Shown: one piece after another, positions 47,328 through 57,145 of the stretch
How positions within the stretch are numbered: the first letter of the stretch is position 1
Layout: each line of letters begins with the position of its first letter
NCBI RefSeq assembly: GCF_000317285.1
Contig: NZ_AJLN01000123.1
Span: forward strand, 1 to 64,000
Source: Chlorogloeopsis fritschii PCC 6912
GTDB lineage: Bacteria > Cyanobacteriota > Cyanobacteriia > Cyanobacteriales > Nostocaceae
Direction: 5' to 3'
DNA length: 64,000 nt
Position numbers and translations under genes: made by a program
The notes under the pieces: model-generated
Told to the model about the DNA's origin: nothing
Database searches by the model: none
What the model saw: the letters and a program-made list of their open reading frames with translations, nothing else

Positions 47328-48077
47328 ATGAATAAAGCTACTCTATCGGGTTCTCGGTTATTGACTAAGAACCTCTGGAAAACTATACCTTTAGCTTTGC
47401 TCGTATATGTTACTTTTGCCCAACCTATCTGGGCACAAGAGAAAGAGAAAATGTTTAGAACTTTAACAGTCACTGGGCGTGGAGTAGAATCAATACCTGC
47501 AACACTGGCTCAAGTTGTTTTGGGTGTGGAGGTTCAAGCTAAAACAGCGCAAGAGGCACAGCAGGAAGCTGCGCGCAGATCAAAAGCCGTGGTAGCACTA
47601 CTTAAAAGCCGTAACGTGCAGAAATTACAAACCACAGGCATCACTCTCAATCCAGTTTATAGCTACAAAGATAATGTACAGCGCCTGACTGGTTACGTTG
47701 CTACCAATACTGTGAGTTTTCGTATTGCCACTGAGCAAGCTGGCACTTTATTAGACGAAGCCGTCAAAGCAGGTGCCACGCAAATTAGCAGCATTAGTTT
47801 TGTCGCCACTGACGAAGCGATCGCTCAAGCTCAAAAACAAGCACTCAAAGAAGCTACCCAAGAAGCACAACAGCAAGCTGATGCGGTTTTTAGCACCCTG
47901 GGTTTTCAACGCAAAGAAGTAGTCAGCATTCAAATTAACGGAGCAAGCGCTACACCACCACCGCCACGTCCATTGTTGCGTGCTGAGGCTGGCAAGTTAG
48001 CACAAGATGCTTCTACTCCTGTAGAAGGCGGCGAACAAGAAGTAGAAGCATCAGTGACGTTGCAAATCAGTTATTAG
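47328..48077 (+). CDS. SIMPL-domain (DUF541) secreted protein
   Basis: A 249-residue protein with a signal peptide (TIPLALLVYVTFAQPIWA, cleavage ~35). The SIMPL domain follows: FRTLTVTGRGVESIPATLAQVVLGVEVQAKTA, TGITLNPVYSY, and repeated VQ-type strands. Family members are periplasmic/outer membrane proteins of unclear function (E. coli YggE is linked to oxidative stress). ATG 47328 is preferred over GTG 47316 because GAGGAG lies 10 bases upstream. Confidence 0.88.
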   Translation: MNKATLSGSRLLTKNLWKTIPLALLVYVTFAQPIWAQEKEKMFRTLTVTGRGVESIPATLAQVVLGVEVQAKTAQEAQQEAARRSKAVVALLKSRNVQKLQTTGITLNPVYSYKDNVQRLTGYVATNTVSFRIATEQAGTLLDEAVKAGATQISSISFVATDEAIAQAQKQALKEATQEAQQQADAVFSTLGFQRKEVVSIQINGASATPPPPRPLLRAEAGKLAQDASTPVEGGEQEVEASVTLQISY

Positions 48078-48090
48078 TTAGTAGTTAGTA

Positions 48091-48118
48091 GTAGAGACGC
48101 GATTAATCGCGTCTCTAC
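48091..48118. repeat. Perfect 28-bp palindrome
   Basis: GTAGAGACGCGATT followed by its exact inverse AATCGCGTCTCTAC, 14 bases after the SIMPL stop. Such palindromes are dispersed in cyanobacterial genomes; here it can also act as a transcription-ending hairpin. Confidence 0.85.
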
Positions 48119-48121
48119 AGT

Positions 48122-48158
48122 AGTTAGTAGGGGTGGGTTTTGTTGATGATCTTTCAGG
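48122..48158. repeat. Inverted-core repeat, truncated copy D
   Basis: AGTTAGTAGGGGTGGGTTTT followed by GTTGATGATCTTTC matches the right end of the family read backwards. Only one terminal arm and part of the core remain. Confidence 0.6.
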
Positions 48159-48281
48159 TAGTGTGGCGAGGTTGGTTAAAATTACATGACCTTTGCCAAG
48201 GGTGGCAGCTTGCTAGAGAAACTTAACAGGAAAAGTATAGACTCGTACATATAAGTAGCAATCCAAGACAAGGAGGCTCTT

Positions 48282-48830
48282 ATGAATTCACAAACAACTC
48301 AAAATCGAGCCACCAATCCAGCTGACGAAGCCACCATCCGTGCTTTTCCTCATCAGATGATTGATGCTTGGAATAAGGGCAGCGGTGAAGACTTTGCCGC
48401 TCCGTTTGCTGAAAATGCTGATTTCGTCGCGTTCGAGGGAACCCATCTCAAGGGGCGTCAAGAGATCGCCTCGTTCCATCAGCAACTTTTCGACACATCT
48501 GTAAAAGGAACACGCCTTGAGGGCGAGGTGAAGTTCGTAAACTTCCTAGATCCACAACTAGCGATAATGCACGCAGTCGCTAGGGTAGCGTTGCCGGGAC
48601 GAGTGGAGCCTTCACCGTCGCGAAACTCAATGCAGCTATTCGTCGTTATGAAACGCGATGGAGATTGGCGCGTTGAAGGATTACTAAATGCCCGGATGTT
48701 GACAATAGAACGGCAATTCTTCTTGGACGACTTTGACTCGCTGCCCGCAGAGGCTCAAAGCCAGGTGACTAACCTCGTTGCATCTCTTAAGCAGCTTCAT
48801 CCAGTAGAGAAAAAACCAGCATCCACGTAG
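48282..48830 (+). CDS. SnoaL/NTF2-like protein (SgcJ/EcaC type)
   Basis: A 182-residue protein with a single NTF2-like cone fold: FPHQMIDAWNKGSGEDFAAPFAENADFVAFEGTHLKGRQEIASFHQQLF, then MHAVARVALPG and DWRVEGLLNARM. The family is annotated as a conserved-hypothetical/SgcJ-EcaC oxidoreductase, but no catalytic chemistry is established for this type. GGAGG lies ~8 bases before ATG 48282. Codon use looks slightly more GC-rich than in the neighbours, so recent acquisition is possible. Confidence 0.85.
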   Translation: MNSQTTQNRATNPADEATIRAFPHQMIDAWNKGSGEDFAAPFAENADFVAFEGTHLKGRQEIASFHQQLFDTSVKGTRLEGEVKFVNFLDPQLAIMHAVARVALPGRVEPSPSRNSMQLFVVMKRDGDWRVEGLLNARMLTIERQFFLDDFDSLPAEAQSQVTNLVASLKQLHPVEKKPAST

Positions 48831-48903
48831 AACACTGCTGGCGAATTTGGCTACCCGTGTATGCCATCGCGTAGGGTAGGGTGGACGGATCTCCCGGCAT
48901 AAA

Positions 48904-48923
48904 GGAGCCAGCGCACTGGCTCC
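48904..48923. repeat. Perfect 8-bp inverted repeat (GGAGCCAG)
   Basis: GGAGCCAG-CGCA-CTGGCTCC forms a hairpin between convergent genes; it is a short member of the GC-rich interspersed family and may terminate both. Confidence 0.6.
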
Positions 48924-48942
48924 CCTACTAACCACTAACTCA

Positions 48943-49305
48943 TTAAAAATGTTCCGGATTACTATCCATTGTCTCTGCTTCTGTATCCCGCTTAGAGCCG
49001 AGCAATTCCAGTTGATCTACCAGAATTACAGGTGTAGAGCGGAGCACACCTGTGTTGCGATCGTTCCAAGATTCAAACTTCAAAGAACCTTTGACGGCAA
49101 TTTGTTTGCCTTTACGCACATAATCGCCCGCCACCTGCGCAGTTTTTCCCCATAATTCTAAATTGAACCAATCAGTATGATCGCCATCCCTAGTACGGCG
49201 ATTTACTGCCAGTGTTAACTTACACTTCACACTTCCAGATTCAAAGTATTTGATATCGGGGTCGGTACCTACACGACCTATTAGGGTGACAATATTAATA
49301 CTCAT
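48943..49305 (-). CDS. ssb: Single-stranded DNA-binding protein
   Basis: A 120-residue OB-fold protein: MSINIVTLIGRVGTDPDIKYFESGSVKCKLTLAVNR, DWFNLELWGKTAQVAGDYVRKGKQIAVKGSLKFESW. It ends after the OB fold without the acidic DDDIPF-type tip of E. coli SSB, as in short cyanobacterial Ssb forms. AAGGAAA precedes ATG 49305. Upstream gap carries GC-rich repeats. Confidence 0.93.
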   Translation of the reverse strand: MSINIVTLIGRVGTDPDIKYFESGSVKCKLTLAVNRRTRDGDHTDWFNLELWGKTAQVAGDYVRKGKQIAVKGSLKFESWNDRNTGVLRSTPVILVDQLELLGSKRDTEAETMDSNPEHF

Positions 49306-49427
49306 GTGCGTTTCCTTTCAGTACAGACGTACTTATTTATTCTGAATTTCATCATAGCGAATTCTCAAGCTAGACGCTCATGTGATAAATCACACAATGA
49401 GAATATGAAAATCTCTTTTCTCTAGCC

Positions 49428-49562
49428 CCTAGCACGCCAGTCGCTACCTTCGGAAGTCGCTTCGCGCCTACAAGTCGGCACTAGACGCGTTCGCCGTCAG
49501 GCGTTGCGTTAGCTAGCGGCTTCCCGGAGGGTAGCCGCAAGGGCGCGCTGGCTCCCCTAGTC
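49428..49562. repeat. GC-rich interspersed repeat
   Basis: Contains CACGCCAGTCGCTACCTTCGG, AAGTCGCTTCGCGCCTAC, CGGCTTCCCGGAGGGTAGCC and GCGCGCTGGCTCCCC, with several self-complementary stretches. The remaining gap to mreB (to 49842) is AT-rich and holds no gene. Confidence 0.65.
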
Positions 49563-49827
49563 CCTATTTTCAACTTAGAGACTGACTGTTAAATAATAAA
49601 CAATTATAATTACGTATGGGAATGGTAAAATTTACTCTTTCACAAATACAAAACCATACGGATATACTCCAGTAGTTAAAGAATATAAAAAGGTATAAGC
49701 CTGAGATGGGATAAAGATTCTCAAATTAATTTAGTAAAATCACCTACTTTGCTAAACTCAGGTTAAAAAAAGTAGTAGAATCCTGCACGATTCTTTCTCA
49801 CGGTAGTAGTCAAAAGTATCGAAATAG

Positions 49828-50887
<1,060 letters not shown>

Positions 50888-50964
50888 TCATCATAAGTAT
50901 TTTTGGATATTGGATTCTATAAAGAATCCAATATTTTTAAGTAAACTAAACATAAAAGGTATAT

Positions 50965-51777
50965 ATGTTTACAGTACGTGGTCGGTGGTGGGAGCACAAA
51001 GGGTTACAAGTTGGACTAATAGCTCTATTAATCGGTGGTGCTTGGTTAGTTCGACAAACTCAGGGAGCATTGTTATTAGAAATTTACCAAGGCATTAGCC
51101 GTCAGTTTCAAATTGTGCAGCCTGGGCAGCCTCCACAAGAACGGATAAAGAATGCCAGAGTTGTGGAACTAGAAACCCGGATAATAGAGTTAGAAAACCA
51201 AAATAAAAAGCTCAAAGAGTTATTGAAATATGTCGAGAAAGAGCCTTTGTCATCACGCCCTGTACCGGCGCGGGTGGTAGGGCGTAGTGCTGACAACTGG
51301 TGGCAGCAAGCGATCCTCAATCGTGGTAGTCAAGCAGGAATTCAAGAAGGATTCATAGTGAAGGCTGAAGGTGGGTTGGTAGGTTTGGTAGAAAGTGTGA
51401 CTCCGCATACTAGCCGCGTGCTATTAATCAGCGATCTCAAGAGTAAAGTTGGTGTAAATGTTAGCCGCACTGGAGCTAAGGGAGTTTTGCGGGGTGATTT
51501 GTCGGCAGATGCAGTACTGGAGTTTTATGAGAAAGTTCCAAATGCCAAACCTGGAGATGTAATTGTGACATCCACTTATAGTCAAAAGTTTCCATCTGGA
51601 TTGCCAGTAGGACGAATTAAGTCCTTGGATGTAAAGAAACTTCCGGCATCTGTGGCGAAAGTGGAACTGTTTCCATCGATACGTTCTTTAGATTGGGTAA
51701 GTGTATATCCTAAGCCGGAAAGCGAACAACTGGACAGTTCTTCATCAGCAAATCAACAGTCACGAAAATTGAATTAG
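50965..51777 (+). CDS. mreC: Rod-shape-determining protein MreC
   Basis: A 270-residue bitopic protein. TM at ~12-30 (LQVGLIALLIGGAWLVR), then a coiled coil (~60-95, NARVVELETRIIELENQNKKLKELL), then the beta domain (VPARVVGRSADNWWQQAILNRGSQAGI, KSKVGVNVSRTGAKGVLRGD). It links MreB to periplasmic cell-wall synthases. It starts ~77 bases after mreB and ends 8 bases before mreD, an operon. Confidence 0.95.
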   Translation: MFTVRGRWWEHKGLQVGLIALLIGGAWLVRQTQGALLLEIYQGISRQFQIVQPGQPPQERIKNARVVELETRIIELENQNKKLKELLKYVEKEPLSSRPVPARVVGRSADNWWQQAILNRGSQAGIQEGFIVKAEGGLVGLVESVTPHTSRVLLISDLKSKVGVNVSRTGAKGVLRGDLSADAVLEFYEKVPNAKPGDVIVTSTYSQKFPSGLPVGRIKSLDVKKLPASVAKVELFPSIRSLDWVSVYPKPESEQLDSSSSANQQSRKLN

Positions 51778-51785
51778 TAAGAAAA

Positions 51786-52430
51786 ATGAAAATTCCTGCA
51801 TTTCGAGGTAGCAGGCAGAAAAAGCCAAAATTGCGATTCTCCAAAGGAGGCACTGGGCGATCGCAAAAATCAATAGTTTCCATCAAACCCCTGTCTCGTT
51901 GGCATCCCAACCTCCGACAGCTGGTAAATTGGACTGTAATTTTTGGCTCTGCACTCTTGTGTTTACTGATGCTACCCACCCGCTTTATCGGTATGGAATT
52001 ATTAGGAATAGGGCCGAACTGGCTATTAATTTGGGTAGTAGCTTGGAGTGTTAAGCGTACAATTTTTCAAGGGGCATTAGCAGGTATAGTTTTGGGGCTA
52101 CTTCAAGATGCCATGACATCACCCGATCCTACTCATGTTTTAAGTCTTGGGATTGTGGGATTTCTGACGGCAATGCTGAAAAAACAGCGTTTTATCCAAG
52201 AAGACTTTATTTCGATTGCTTTAATTGTCTTCGGGATGGCAGTATTAGCAGAAACTATCTTTGCCTGGCAATTAACTTTAATGGGCGATCGCAATTCAGT
52301 ACATATTTGGACTTATTATCAAAAGGTTGCTCTTGCTTCTGCTATTGTTAGTAGCCTCTGGGCACCTGTGGTTTACTTTCCCCTCAATCGTTGGTGGCAA
52401 CGACTGAAATTAGCACAGCAACAATCTTAA
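51786..52430 (+). CDS. mreD: Rod-shape-determining protein MreD
   Basis: A 214-residue membrane protein. It has a basic N-terminal tail of ~45 residues and five hydrophobic segments from ~55 (LVNWTVIFGSALLCLLMLP; ... PVVYFPLNRWW). MreD completes the mreBCD elongasome set. It starts 8 bases after mreC and ends with a clear terminator. Family length is normal apart from the longer tail. Confidence 0.92.
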   Translation: MKIPAFRGSRQKKPKLRFSKGGTGRSQKSIVSIKPLSRWHPNLRQLVNWTVIFGSALLCLLMLPTRFIGMELLGIGPNWLLIWVVAWSVKRTIFQGALAGIVLGLLQDAMTSPDPTHVLSLGIVGFLTAMLKKQRFIQEDFISIALIVFGMAVLAETIFAWQLTLMGDRNSVHIWTYYQKVALASAIVSSLWAPVVYFPLNRWWQRLKLAQQQS

Positions 52431-52495
52431 ACTTGTTGTTAATAGTCTAATAATGTGTGTATTTTTATACTTTAATTTTTAGCCTAGATGATAGA

Positions 52496-52526
52496 TAGTA
52501 CTGATTTTATTCAGTACTAATTTTTT
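52496..52526 (+). terminator. mreBCD operon terminator
   Basis: TAGTACTGA (52496-52504) and TCAGTACTA (52511-52519) are perfect arms with a 6-base loop, followed by ATTTTTT. A textbook rho-independent terminator ~65 bases after mreD. Confidence 0.85.
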
Positions 52527-52605
52527 CTGGAATTTTGGCAACCTTTGGCAAGATGGATTAAAGCTAGATTTAAAAGGCTGGGAGCTAAATGTTAATGGTT
52601 AGTGG

Positions 52606-52930
52606 TTAGTGGATAGTGGCTAGGAAAAGAAGCCAGCGCTCTTGGTAGGGGAGGCAGTCCGGTGGTGAGCCAGCACTGCGGGAGGGTTTCCCTCCGCAGG
52701 TGACTGGCGTAGACACGAAGTGGCTTCTGAAAGTAAGGGTTCCCCGGCATAAAGGAGCCAGCGCGTTGGGCGGCTTCCCCGCGTTGTAGCGACTGGCGTC
52801 AAGTGGCGTCAACTGGCGTCGGGTTAAGCGCGTTGTAGCGACTGGCGTCAACTGCCGTTTTCCCTCCGCTGTAGACGCAAAGCGGCTACCGCAGGTGCGA
52901 ACTGTCCGTCAACAAGGATTCTTCTTACAG
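52606..52930. repeat. GC-rich interspersed repeat cluster
   Basis: A dense composite: AGCCAGCGCTCTTGG, GAGCCAGCACTGCGGGAGG, AAGGAGCCAGCGCGTTGGGCGGC, then tandem GACTGGCGTCAA/GTGGCGTCAA units and GTAGCGACTGGCGTC repeated. It seems built by repeated nesting of one hairpin family. No gene. Confidence 0.75.
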
Positions 52931-52936
52931 TTCCCC

Positions 52937-53005
52937 TACTGTACGGGCGGGTTTAGAAGATAAATCATCGGTTTTAGCTGAAAGATAATCAACGAAACCC
53001 GCACG
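52937..53005. repeat. Inverted-core repeat, copy E (core orientation 1)
   Basis: GGGCGGGTTT at 52945-52954 and AAACCCGCAC at 52995-53004 enclose a 40-base core in the orientation of copy A. Left flank CTACTGTAC conserved; the right flank passes into the GC-rich family (CGCCAGGTGC). Confidence 0.8.
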
Positions 53006-53107
53006 CCAGGTGCTACAAGTCGGCGGAGCCGCCCATCGCACTGGCTCCCCTACTAACTACTAACTACCAACTATTCCCTAATCCTTAATCCTGTATCGCC
53101 AAAAATT

Positions 53108-54298
53108 ATGGATAATTCTCCAGTGGTTGCTCAAGCAGATGTATCCCTATCCAATTCGCTTTTAGTTAGTTTGACAGCAAAATCGGATTCACAACTACAA
53201 CAGAAGGTGGGAACCGACTTTGATCGAGCGATGATGCAGCGGTGTTTAGAACTTGCTCGTCGTGCTTTAGGACGTACTTCCCCAAATCCCCTGGTAGGGG
53301 CGGTGGTTGTCAAAGATGGAGAAATTGTTGGTGAAGGATTTCATCCTCGTGCAGGTGAACCGCACGCAGAAGTTTTTGCCCTCAAAGCAGCAGGTGCAAA
53401 TGCTCGTGGAGCGACTGTCTATGTAAATCTCGAACCTTGCAATCATTATGGACGTACTCCTCCGTGTTCGGAAGCTTTGATTGCTGCGGGAGTAGCAAAA
53501 GTAGTGGTGGGTATGGTTGATCCCAATCCACTGGTAGCTGGTGGAGGTATTGCCCGCTTACGTGCAGTTGGTATAGAAGTATTAGTTGGAGTCGAAGAAG
53601 CAGACTGTCGCAAGCTGAATGAAGGTTTTATCCATCGCATTCTCTACAAACGACCGTTGGGAATTTTGAAATATGCTATGACCTTAGATGGCAAAATTGC
53701 TACTACTAATGGCCATAGTGCTTGGGTTACTAATCAAGAAGCTCGTAGCGTTGTGCATCAAATGCGTGCTGCTTGCGATGCTGTCATTGTCGGTGGAAAT
53801 ACGGTTAGACTTGATAATCCGCGTTTAACAAGTCATCAGCAGGAAGCACATAACCCGTTGCGAGTGGTGATGAGCCGTAGCCTTAACTTGCCAGAAGAAG
53901 CTAACCTGTGGCAAACAAAAGAGGCTCCGACTTTAGTGTTAACAGAAGTGGGAGCAAATCCTATTTTTCGTGAACAATTGCTTAAACAAGGAGTAGAGGT
54001 AGTCGAATTATCGCCACTCACACCAGAGCGAGCAATGGCTTATTTATATGAGCGAGGTTTTTGTAGTGTGCTGTGGGAGTGTGGTGGTACCTTAGCAGCT
54101 AGTGCGATCGCTCAAGGAGCAGTGCAAAAAGTTTTAGCATTCATTGCTCCAAAAATTATTGGTGGCAGTAACGCTCCTACACCCGTAGGTGACTTGGGTT
54201 TTACTACTATGACTGAAGCTTTGTCTTTGGAAAGCGTACAGGTGCGTGTGGTGGGTGCAGATTGTTTAATCGAAGGTTATTTACCTTTAAGACAATAA
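53108..54298 (+). CDS. ribD: Bifunctional riboflavin biosynthesis deaminase/reductase
   Basis: A 396-residue enzyme for two steps of riboflavin synthesis: deamination of diaminohydroxyphosphoribosylaminopyrimidine and reduction of the ribosyl group. The deaminase zinc site is His86-Ala-Glu88 (HAEVFAL) and Cys111/Cys120 (EPCNHYGRTPPC). The reductase half (~185-396) has KYAMTLDGKIATTNGHSAWVT and the RibD_C fold. The first ~38 residues are a non-conserved extension; a start near 53225 (MMQRCLELA) is possible, since no ribosome-binding site is visible before ATG 53108. Confidence 0.92.
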   Translation: MDNSPVVAQADVSLSNSLLVSLTAKSDSQLQQKVGTDFDRAMMQRCLELARRALGRTSPNPLVGAVVVKDGEIVGEGFHPRAGEPHAEVFALKAAGANARGATVYVNLEPCNHYGRTPPCSEALIAAGVAKVVVGMVDPNPLVAGGGIARLRAVGIEVLVGVEEADCRKLNEGFIHRILYKRPLGILKYAMTLDGKIATTNGHSAWVTNQEARSVVHQMRAACDAVIVGGNTVRLDNPRLTSHQQEAHNPLRVVMSRSLNLPEEANLWQTKEAPTLVLTEVGANPIFREQLLKQGVEVVELSPLTPERAMAYLYERGFCSVLWECGGTLAASAIAQGAVQKVLAFIAPKIIGGSNAPTPVGDLGFTTMTEALSLESVQVRVVGADCLIEGYLPLRQ

Positions 54299-54310
54299 TT
54301 TATGGTCAAC

Positions 54311-54362
54311 GGTCAATAGTCAATAGTTTTGTTTTTGGACTGTAAACTATTGACTATGAACC
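54311..54362. terminator. Hairpin between ribD and a convergent small gene
   Basis: GGTCAATAGTCAATAGTTT (54311-54329) pairs with AAACTATTGACTATGAACC (54344-54362) with few mismatches; a T-rich segment lies in the loop. Probable bidirectional terminator, or a member of the TCAATAG repeat type seen near 38780. Confidence 0.5.
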
Positions 54363-54383
54363 AATCGCCTGTATTTTTTGTTG

Positions 54384-54602
54384 TCATAAGTACTGACGTT
54401 CGTGAGCAATATCACGGATGAGGGATAACCGAGATTGAATGTACATACAAAGAAAATCGGTTTCTTGACAATCCAGTAAAGCTTGTTTTGTAGTTTGTTT
54501 AACCAACCACTGTACCAAGCTAGCATCATCCAATTGCAACAGCGTCTTTGTTTGGGCAGTTTCAACTATAGACCAAAGCTGACGCATAATAGTGGGAGTC
54601 AT
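54384..54602 (-). CDS. Small conserved-looking hypothetical protein
   Basis: A 72-residue soluble, helix-rich protein starting MTPTIMRQLWSIVETAQ and containing LLQLDDASLVQWLVKQ. A strong ribosome-binding site (GGAGGT at 54605-54611 on the minus strand) lies just before ATG 54602, supporting a real gene. It has no recognised domain. It overlaps another open frame on the same strand, which lacks such support. Distance to the motor-gene pair upstream is ~400 bases. Confidence 0.6.
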   Translation of the reverse strand: MTPTIMRQLWSIVETAQTKTLLQLDDASLVQWLVKQTTKQALLDCQETDFLCMYIQSRLSLIRDIAHERQYL

Positions 54603-55005
54603 CAGACCTCCATATAATCATCTCCGTTGTTTTCAGGATACACAATTTAGTTTCAGGCTTCCGGCATTAACGTACAACCTGAAATAAGTGTTATTAAAAA
54701 CTTAATAAACGGATCTATAACTTGATGAAGATTAATAATAGTAATATTGCAGCGCTTCTGTAACAGAAATTAATCTAATTAGAAGGCAGATGGCAAAAGG
54801 CAGAGGGCAGAAGGGAAGAAAGTTTTTTCATTCGTTATCACTGTAAGCAGTTCATGAAAGCTACTTAATTTATAGCTAAATATATATTGAATTATTACGG
54901 TTTTTTTTGTATCTGTAAATTCCTAAAGGCGATCGCCTAATTCTGGTAACTAGCACACAGAAGAATAAAACCGCTCCAGTCACAAAGAACACGAAGAAAT
55001 AGAGC
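54603..55005. other. Intergenic region downstream of the motor-like pair
   Basis: About 400 bases. It holds a GGCAGA/GGCAAA-type short repeat (~54784-54815) and AT-rich sequence. No gene recognised; notably no zorC, zorD or zorE-like gene follows the pair. Confidence 0.5.
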
Positions 55006-55617
55006 TTAGAGAGGTGTACGAAACTGAAAGCGGAAAAGTACCTTGCGATCGCTAGGGTTATCAAAGCCCTGTTCTGCTTCTATTTCGCCACGTCCAGCTG
55101 CTAAAATTTTTTTGCTTAAATGGGTTTTGGTGGGAAAATTCATTTCATCAAATATATATTTGGTAACTGATGCCGACCGTTGTAAGCTCAGTTCTAAATT
55201 TGTTTTATAATCTCCTTGTGAACTAGTATGTCCTTCTATAACAACGCGACTAACTTCTTTTTCAAATTCAGGTTTAGAGAAAATTACATCACTATAAATA
55301 GGAATGAAACGGCGCAGAAATTCCTTGCCCTCTGGCTTGATTTCGGCACTGCCTTGAGAAAAAAGAATTGATTCTCTAATGCTTACATCTCCAGTTTCTG
55401 AATTAACTTTGACATCAATATTGTTGCTTTTCATTTGCCCAATCACATTACCTATTACTACCCGTTTTGGTTCATCTCTTTGGATAATTACGGTAATAAA
55501 AAGCAACACAAAAAACATCAATAAGCCAGACATCAAATCACCAATAGATAGATAAGTGCTTGCATCGTCATCTTCGGTGGTTTCTGATTCAATTGTGCCT
55601 CTGGTGAAATCATTCAT
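55006..55617 (-). CDS. ZorB/MotB-like motor protein with OmpA domain
   Basis: A 203-residue protein starting at ATG 55617, which overlaps the upstream stop by 8 bases (ATGAATGA). One membrane helix (~23-46, YLSIGDLMSGLLMFFVLLFITVI) carries Asp27, the ion-binding position of MotB/ZorB/ExbD. After a linker, an OmpA-like peptidoglycan-binding domain follows (~75-200) with VVIEGHTSSQGDYKTNLELSLQR. Together with the upstream gene it should form a peptidoglycan-anchored, ion-driven motor. In-frame upstream ATGs give extra residues but are less likely. Whether it is defence or housekeeping is not shown. Confidence 0.78.
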   Translation of the reverse strand: MNDFTRGTIESETTEDDDASTYLSIGDLMSGLLMFFVLLFITVIIQRDEPKRVVIGNVIGQMKSNNIDVKVNSETGDVSIRESILFSQGSAEIKPEGKEFLRRFIPIYSDVIFSKPEFEKEVSRVVIEGHTSSQGDYKTNLELSLQRSASVTKYIFDEMNFPTKTHLSKKILAAGRGEIEAEQGFDNPSDRKVLFRFQFRTPL

Positions 55618-57130
55618 GATGCTTTTTCCCATTGCTGATCTCACTATTCGTTCTTGCTGCAACCAAAAATTCAGCATTTCCTAAAGTAGTAAGAAGATGT
55701 TCGCTAGCCTCGTTCATTAATCCAGAAGCTTGATTGCCTATAGTTTTGAGAATGTGAGTTTGATGTTCAAAGTCTGCATTTGCTTGATTAAGTATTTCAA
55801 TAATCCCAGTCTTAGTATCTTCAAGCATTTGTTGTTGTATTTCTGACTGTAGTTTCAGTGCTGTTTCAAGTTCTGCTCGAATTCCTTGAAAAATAGTTGC
55901 TGCTTGATTTGCACTTGCTTCAAAGGCTGCGCGCTGGGCTGTCATTCCTTGAATGCTTTGTTCAACTGCGTGATTAATATCCTGGGCTGTTAGTTGTAAC
56001 ACGCCCTTTGTTTCAGTTTGAAATTGTTGCAAAGTTTGCTTGAGACTGGCTGCAAAATCTTGCAAGCTCATTAAAGTATCTTGTTGAAAGTTTTGAATTA
56101 TGCCAATGGAATTTGCCAAACTTTGGGAGATACCGCCTAATTCTTGGTGAAGAGTCTGCACAGCCTCGGAAGCTTGTTGTGTTAACTCTGCACTTTTGTC
56201 TAATTTATTGGCAATTGGTTCGAGTACCTCAACTCGTAAATCTCGGATAAGCTCTTCTAAAACCCTCTGTCTCTGATTTTCTTGGTGTTCTAGCAGTTTT
56301 TGTTGTTCTTGGAAGATAGTTTTTAGCTCTGGTAGGATAAGCGATCGCATCTGCTCATCTACAGATAAAAATTGGTTTAGCCCGCCAAATGTCTCTGCTA
56401 TGCTTTTACCTACAGCTTGACCAATTGCATCAGCACTGGGTAGATTTAAGTCGCTTAAGTTTTGTGCTAAACGCTTAAATTCTGCTGCTGCTTTACCAAT
56501 CTCGTTGTCGCCTGTCTTAAGAAAAGCGATCGCATTCAAACTTTTACGTAAACTATGACGCCGTTTCTGCCGTAGTGAATCGCACACGAATAACACTAAG
56601 GTAAACAAGCTACCACAGCCAAGCCCCATCAAAGAAGTGGAGAAAGCTGTTTTCATTCCCGCTAATAGCTGCTTAATGGCAGGCAATAGTTGCTCAAAGC
56701 TTGTTGTATCCAGATTTATTCCTTGCAGTCCTTCCTGAATACCGTAAAATGTTCCCAAAACACCAATTGCAGTACATAAGCTTGTGACAAAGCGTAGGGA
56801 ACTACGAGGTACTGGACGTGCTAAAACTTCTGGGTACTCTATAAGTACAAACTTGCTATTTTGTTGCCGAAGTCGGCTTGAATCATCGGTTCCTAAATGC
56901 TCCTTTAACCAGCAACTAATCTGATTTGGAGGTTGGGAAAGTGGGGCATTTTTATTTCTTTGCAATTTCCTCAAAAACTTAATTGCGGCTTCTGTTGTGC
57001 CGCACTCTGAATACCAATAGTTCAATAGCGTGTAAACTTCTACTATGACTGCAAAAATCAATACTGCGGCAGTTGCCCAATGAAATGGCTCATTCTGCCA
57101 AATGATATTCCAAATTTGTGCTAATCCCAC
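55610..57130 (-). CDS. ZorA/MotA-like motor protein with long coiled-coil tail
   Basis: A 506-residue membrane protein. TM1 ~17-38, then a soluble loop, TM2 ~113-132 (FVTSLCTAIGVLGTFYGIQEGL, the MotA/TolQ/ExbB signature), TM3 ~158-184. From ~210 to 500 it forms a long Gln/Leu-rich coiled coil, as in ZorA, whose tail reaches into the cytoplasm in the Zorya anti-phage system. The start is GTG 57130. Its partner follows with an 8-base overlap. Other possibilities are an unassigned MotAB/TolQR-like energiser, which are common in cyanobacteria. Confidence 0.75.
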   Translation of the reverse strand: MGLAQIWNIIWQNEPFHWATAAVLIFAVIVEVYTLLNYWYSECGTTEAAIKFLRKLQRNKNAPLSQPPNQISCWLKEHLGTDDSSRLRQQNSKFVLIEYPEVLARPVPRSSLRFVTSLCTAIGVLGTFYGIQEGLQGINLDTTSFEQLLPAIKQLLAGMKTAFSTSLMGLGCGSLFTLVLFVCDSLRQKRRHSLRKSLNAIAFLKTGDNEIGKAAAEFKRLAQNLSDLNLPSADAIGQAVGKSIAETFGGLNQFLSVDEQMRSLILPELKTIFQEQQKLLEHQENQRQRVLEELIRDLRVEVLEPIANKLDKSAELTQQASEAVQTLHQELGGISQSLANSIGIIQNFQQDTLMSLQDFAASLKQTLQQFQTETKGVLQLTAQDINHAVEQSIQGMTAQRAAFEASANQAATIFQGIRAELETALKLQSEIQQQMLEDTKTGIIEILNQANADFEHQTHILKTIGNQASGLMNEASEHLLTTLGNAEFLVAARTNSEISNGKKHHE

Positions 57131-57145
57131 ACTGCACCCCTGATA

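Noticed and set aside
54347-54565. Alternative 72-residue frame on the same strand as the small gene near ribD
   Set aside because: It has no ribosome-binding site and its C-terminal part enters the hairpin; the 54384-54602 frame has a GGAGGT site.
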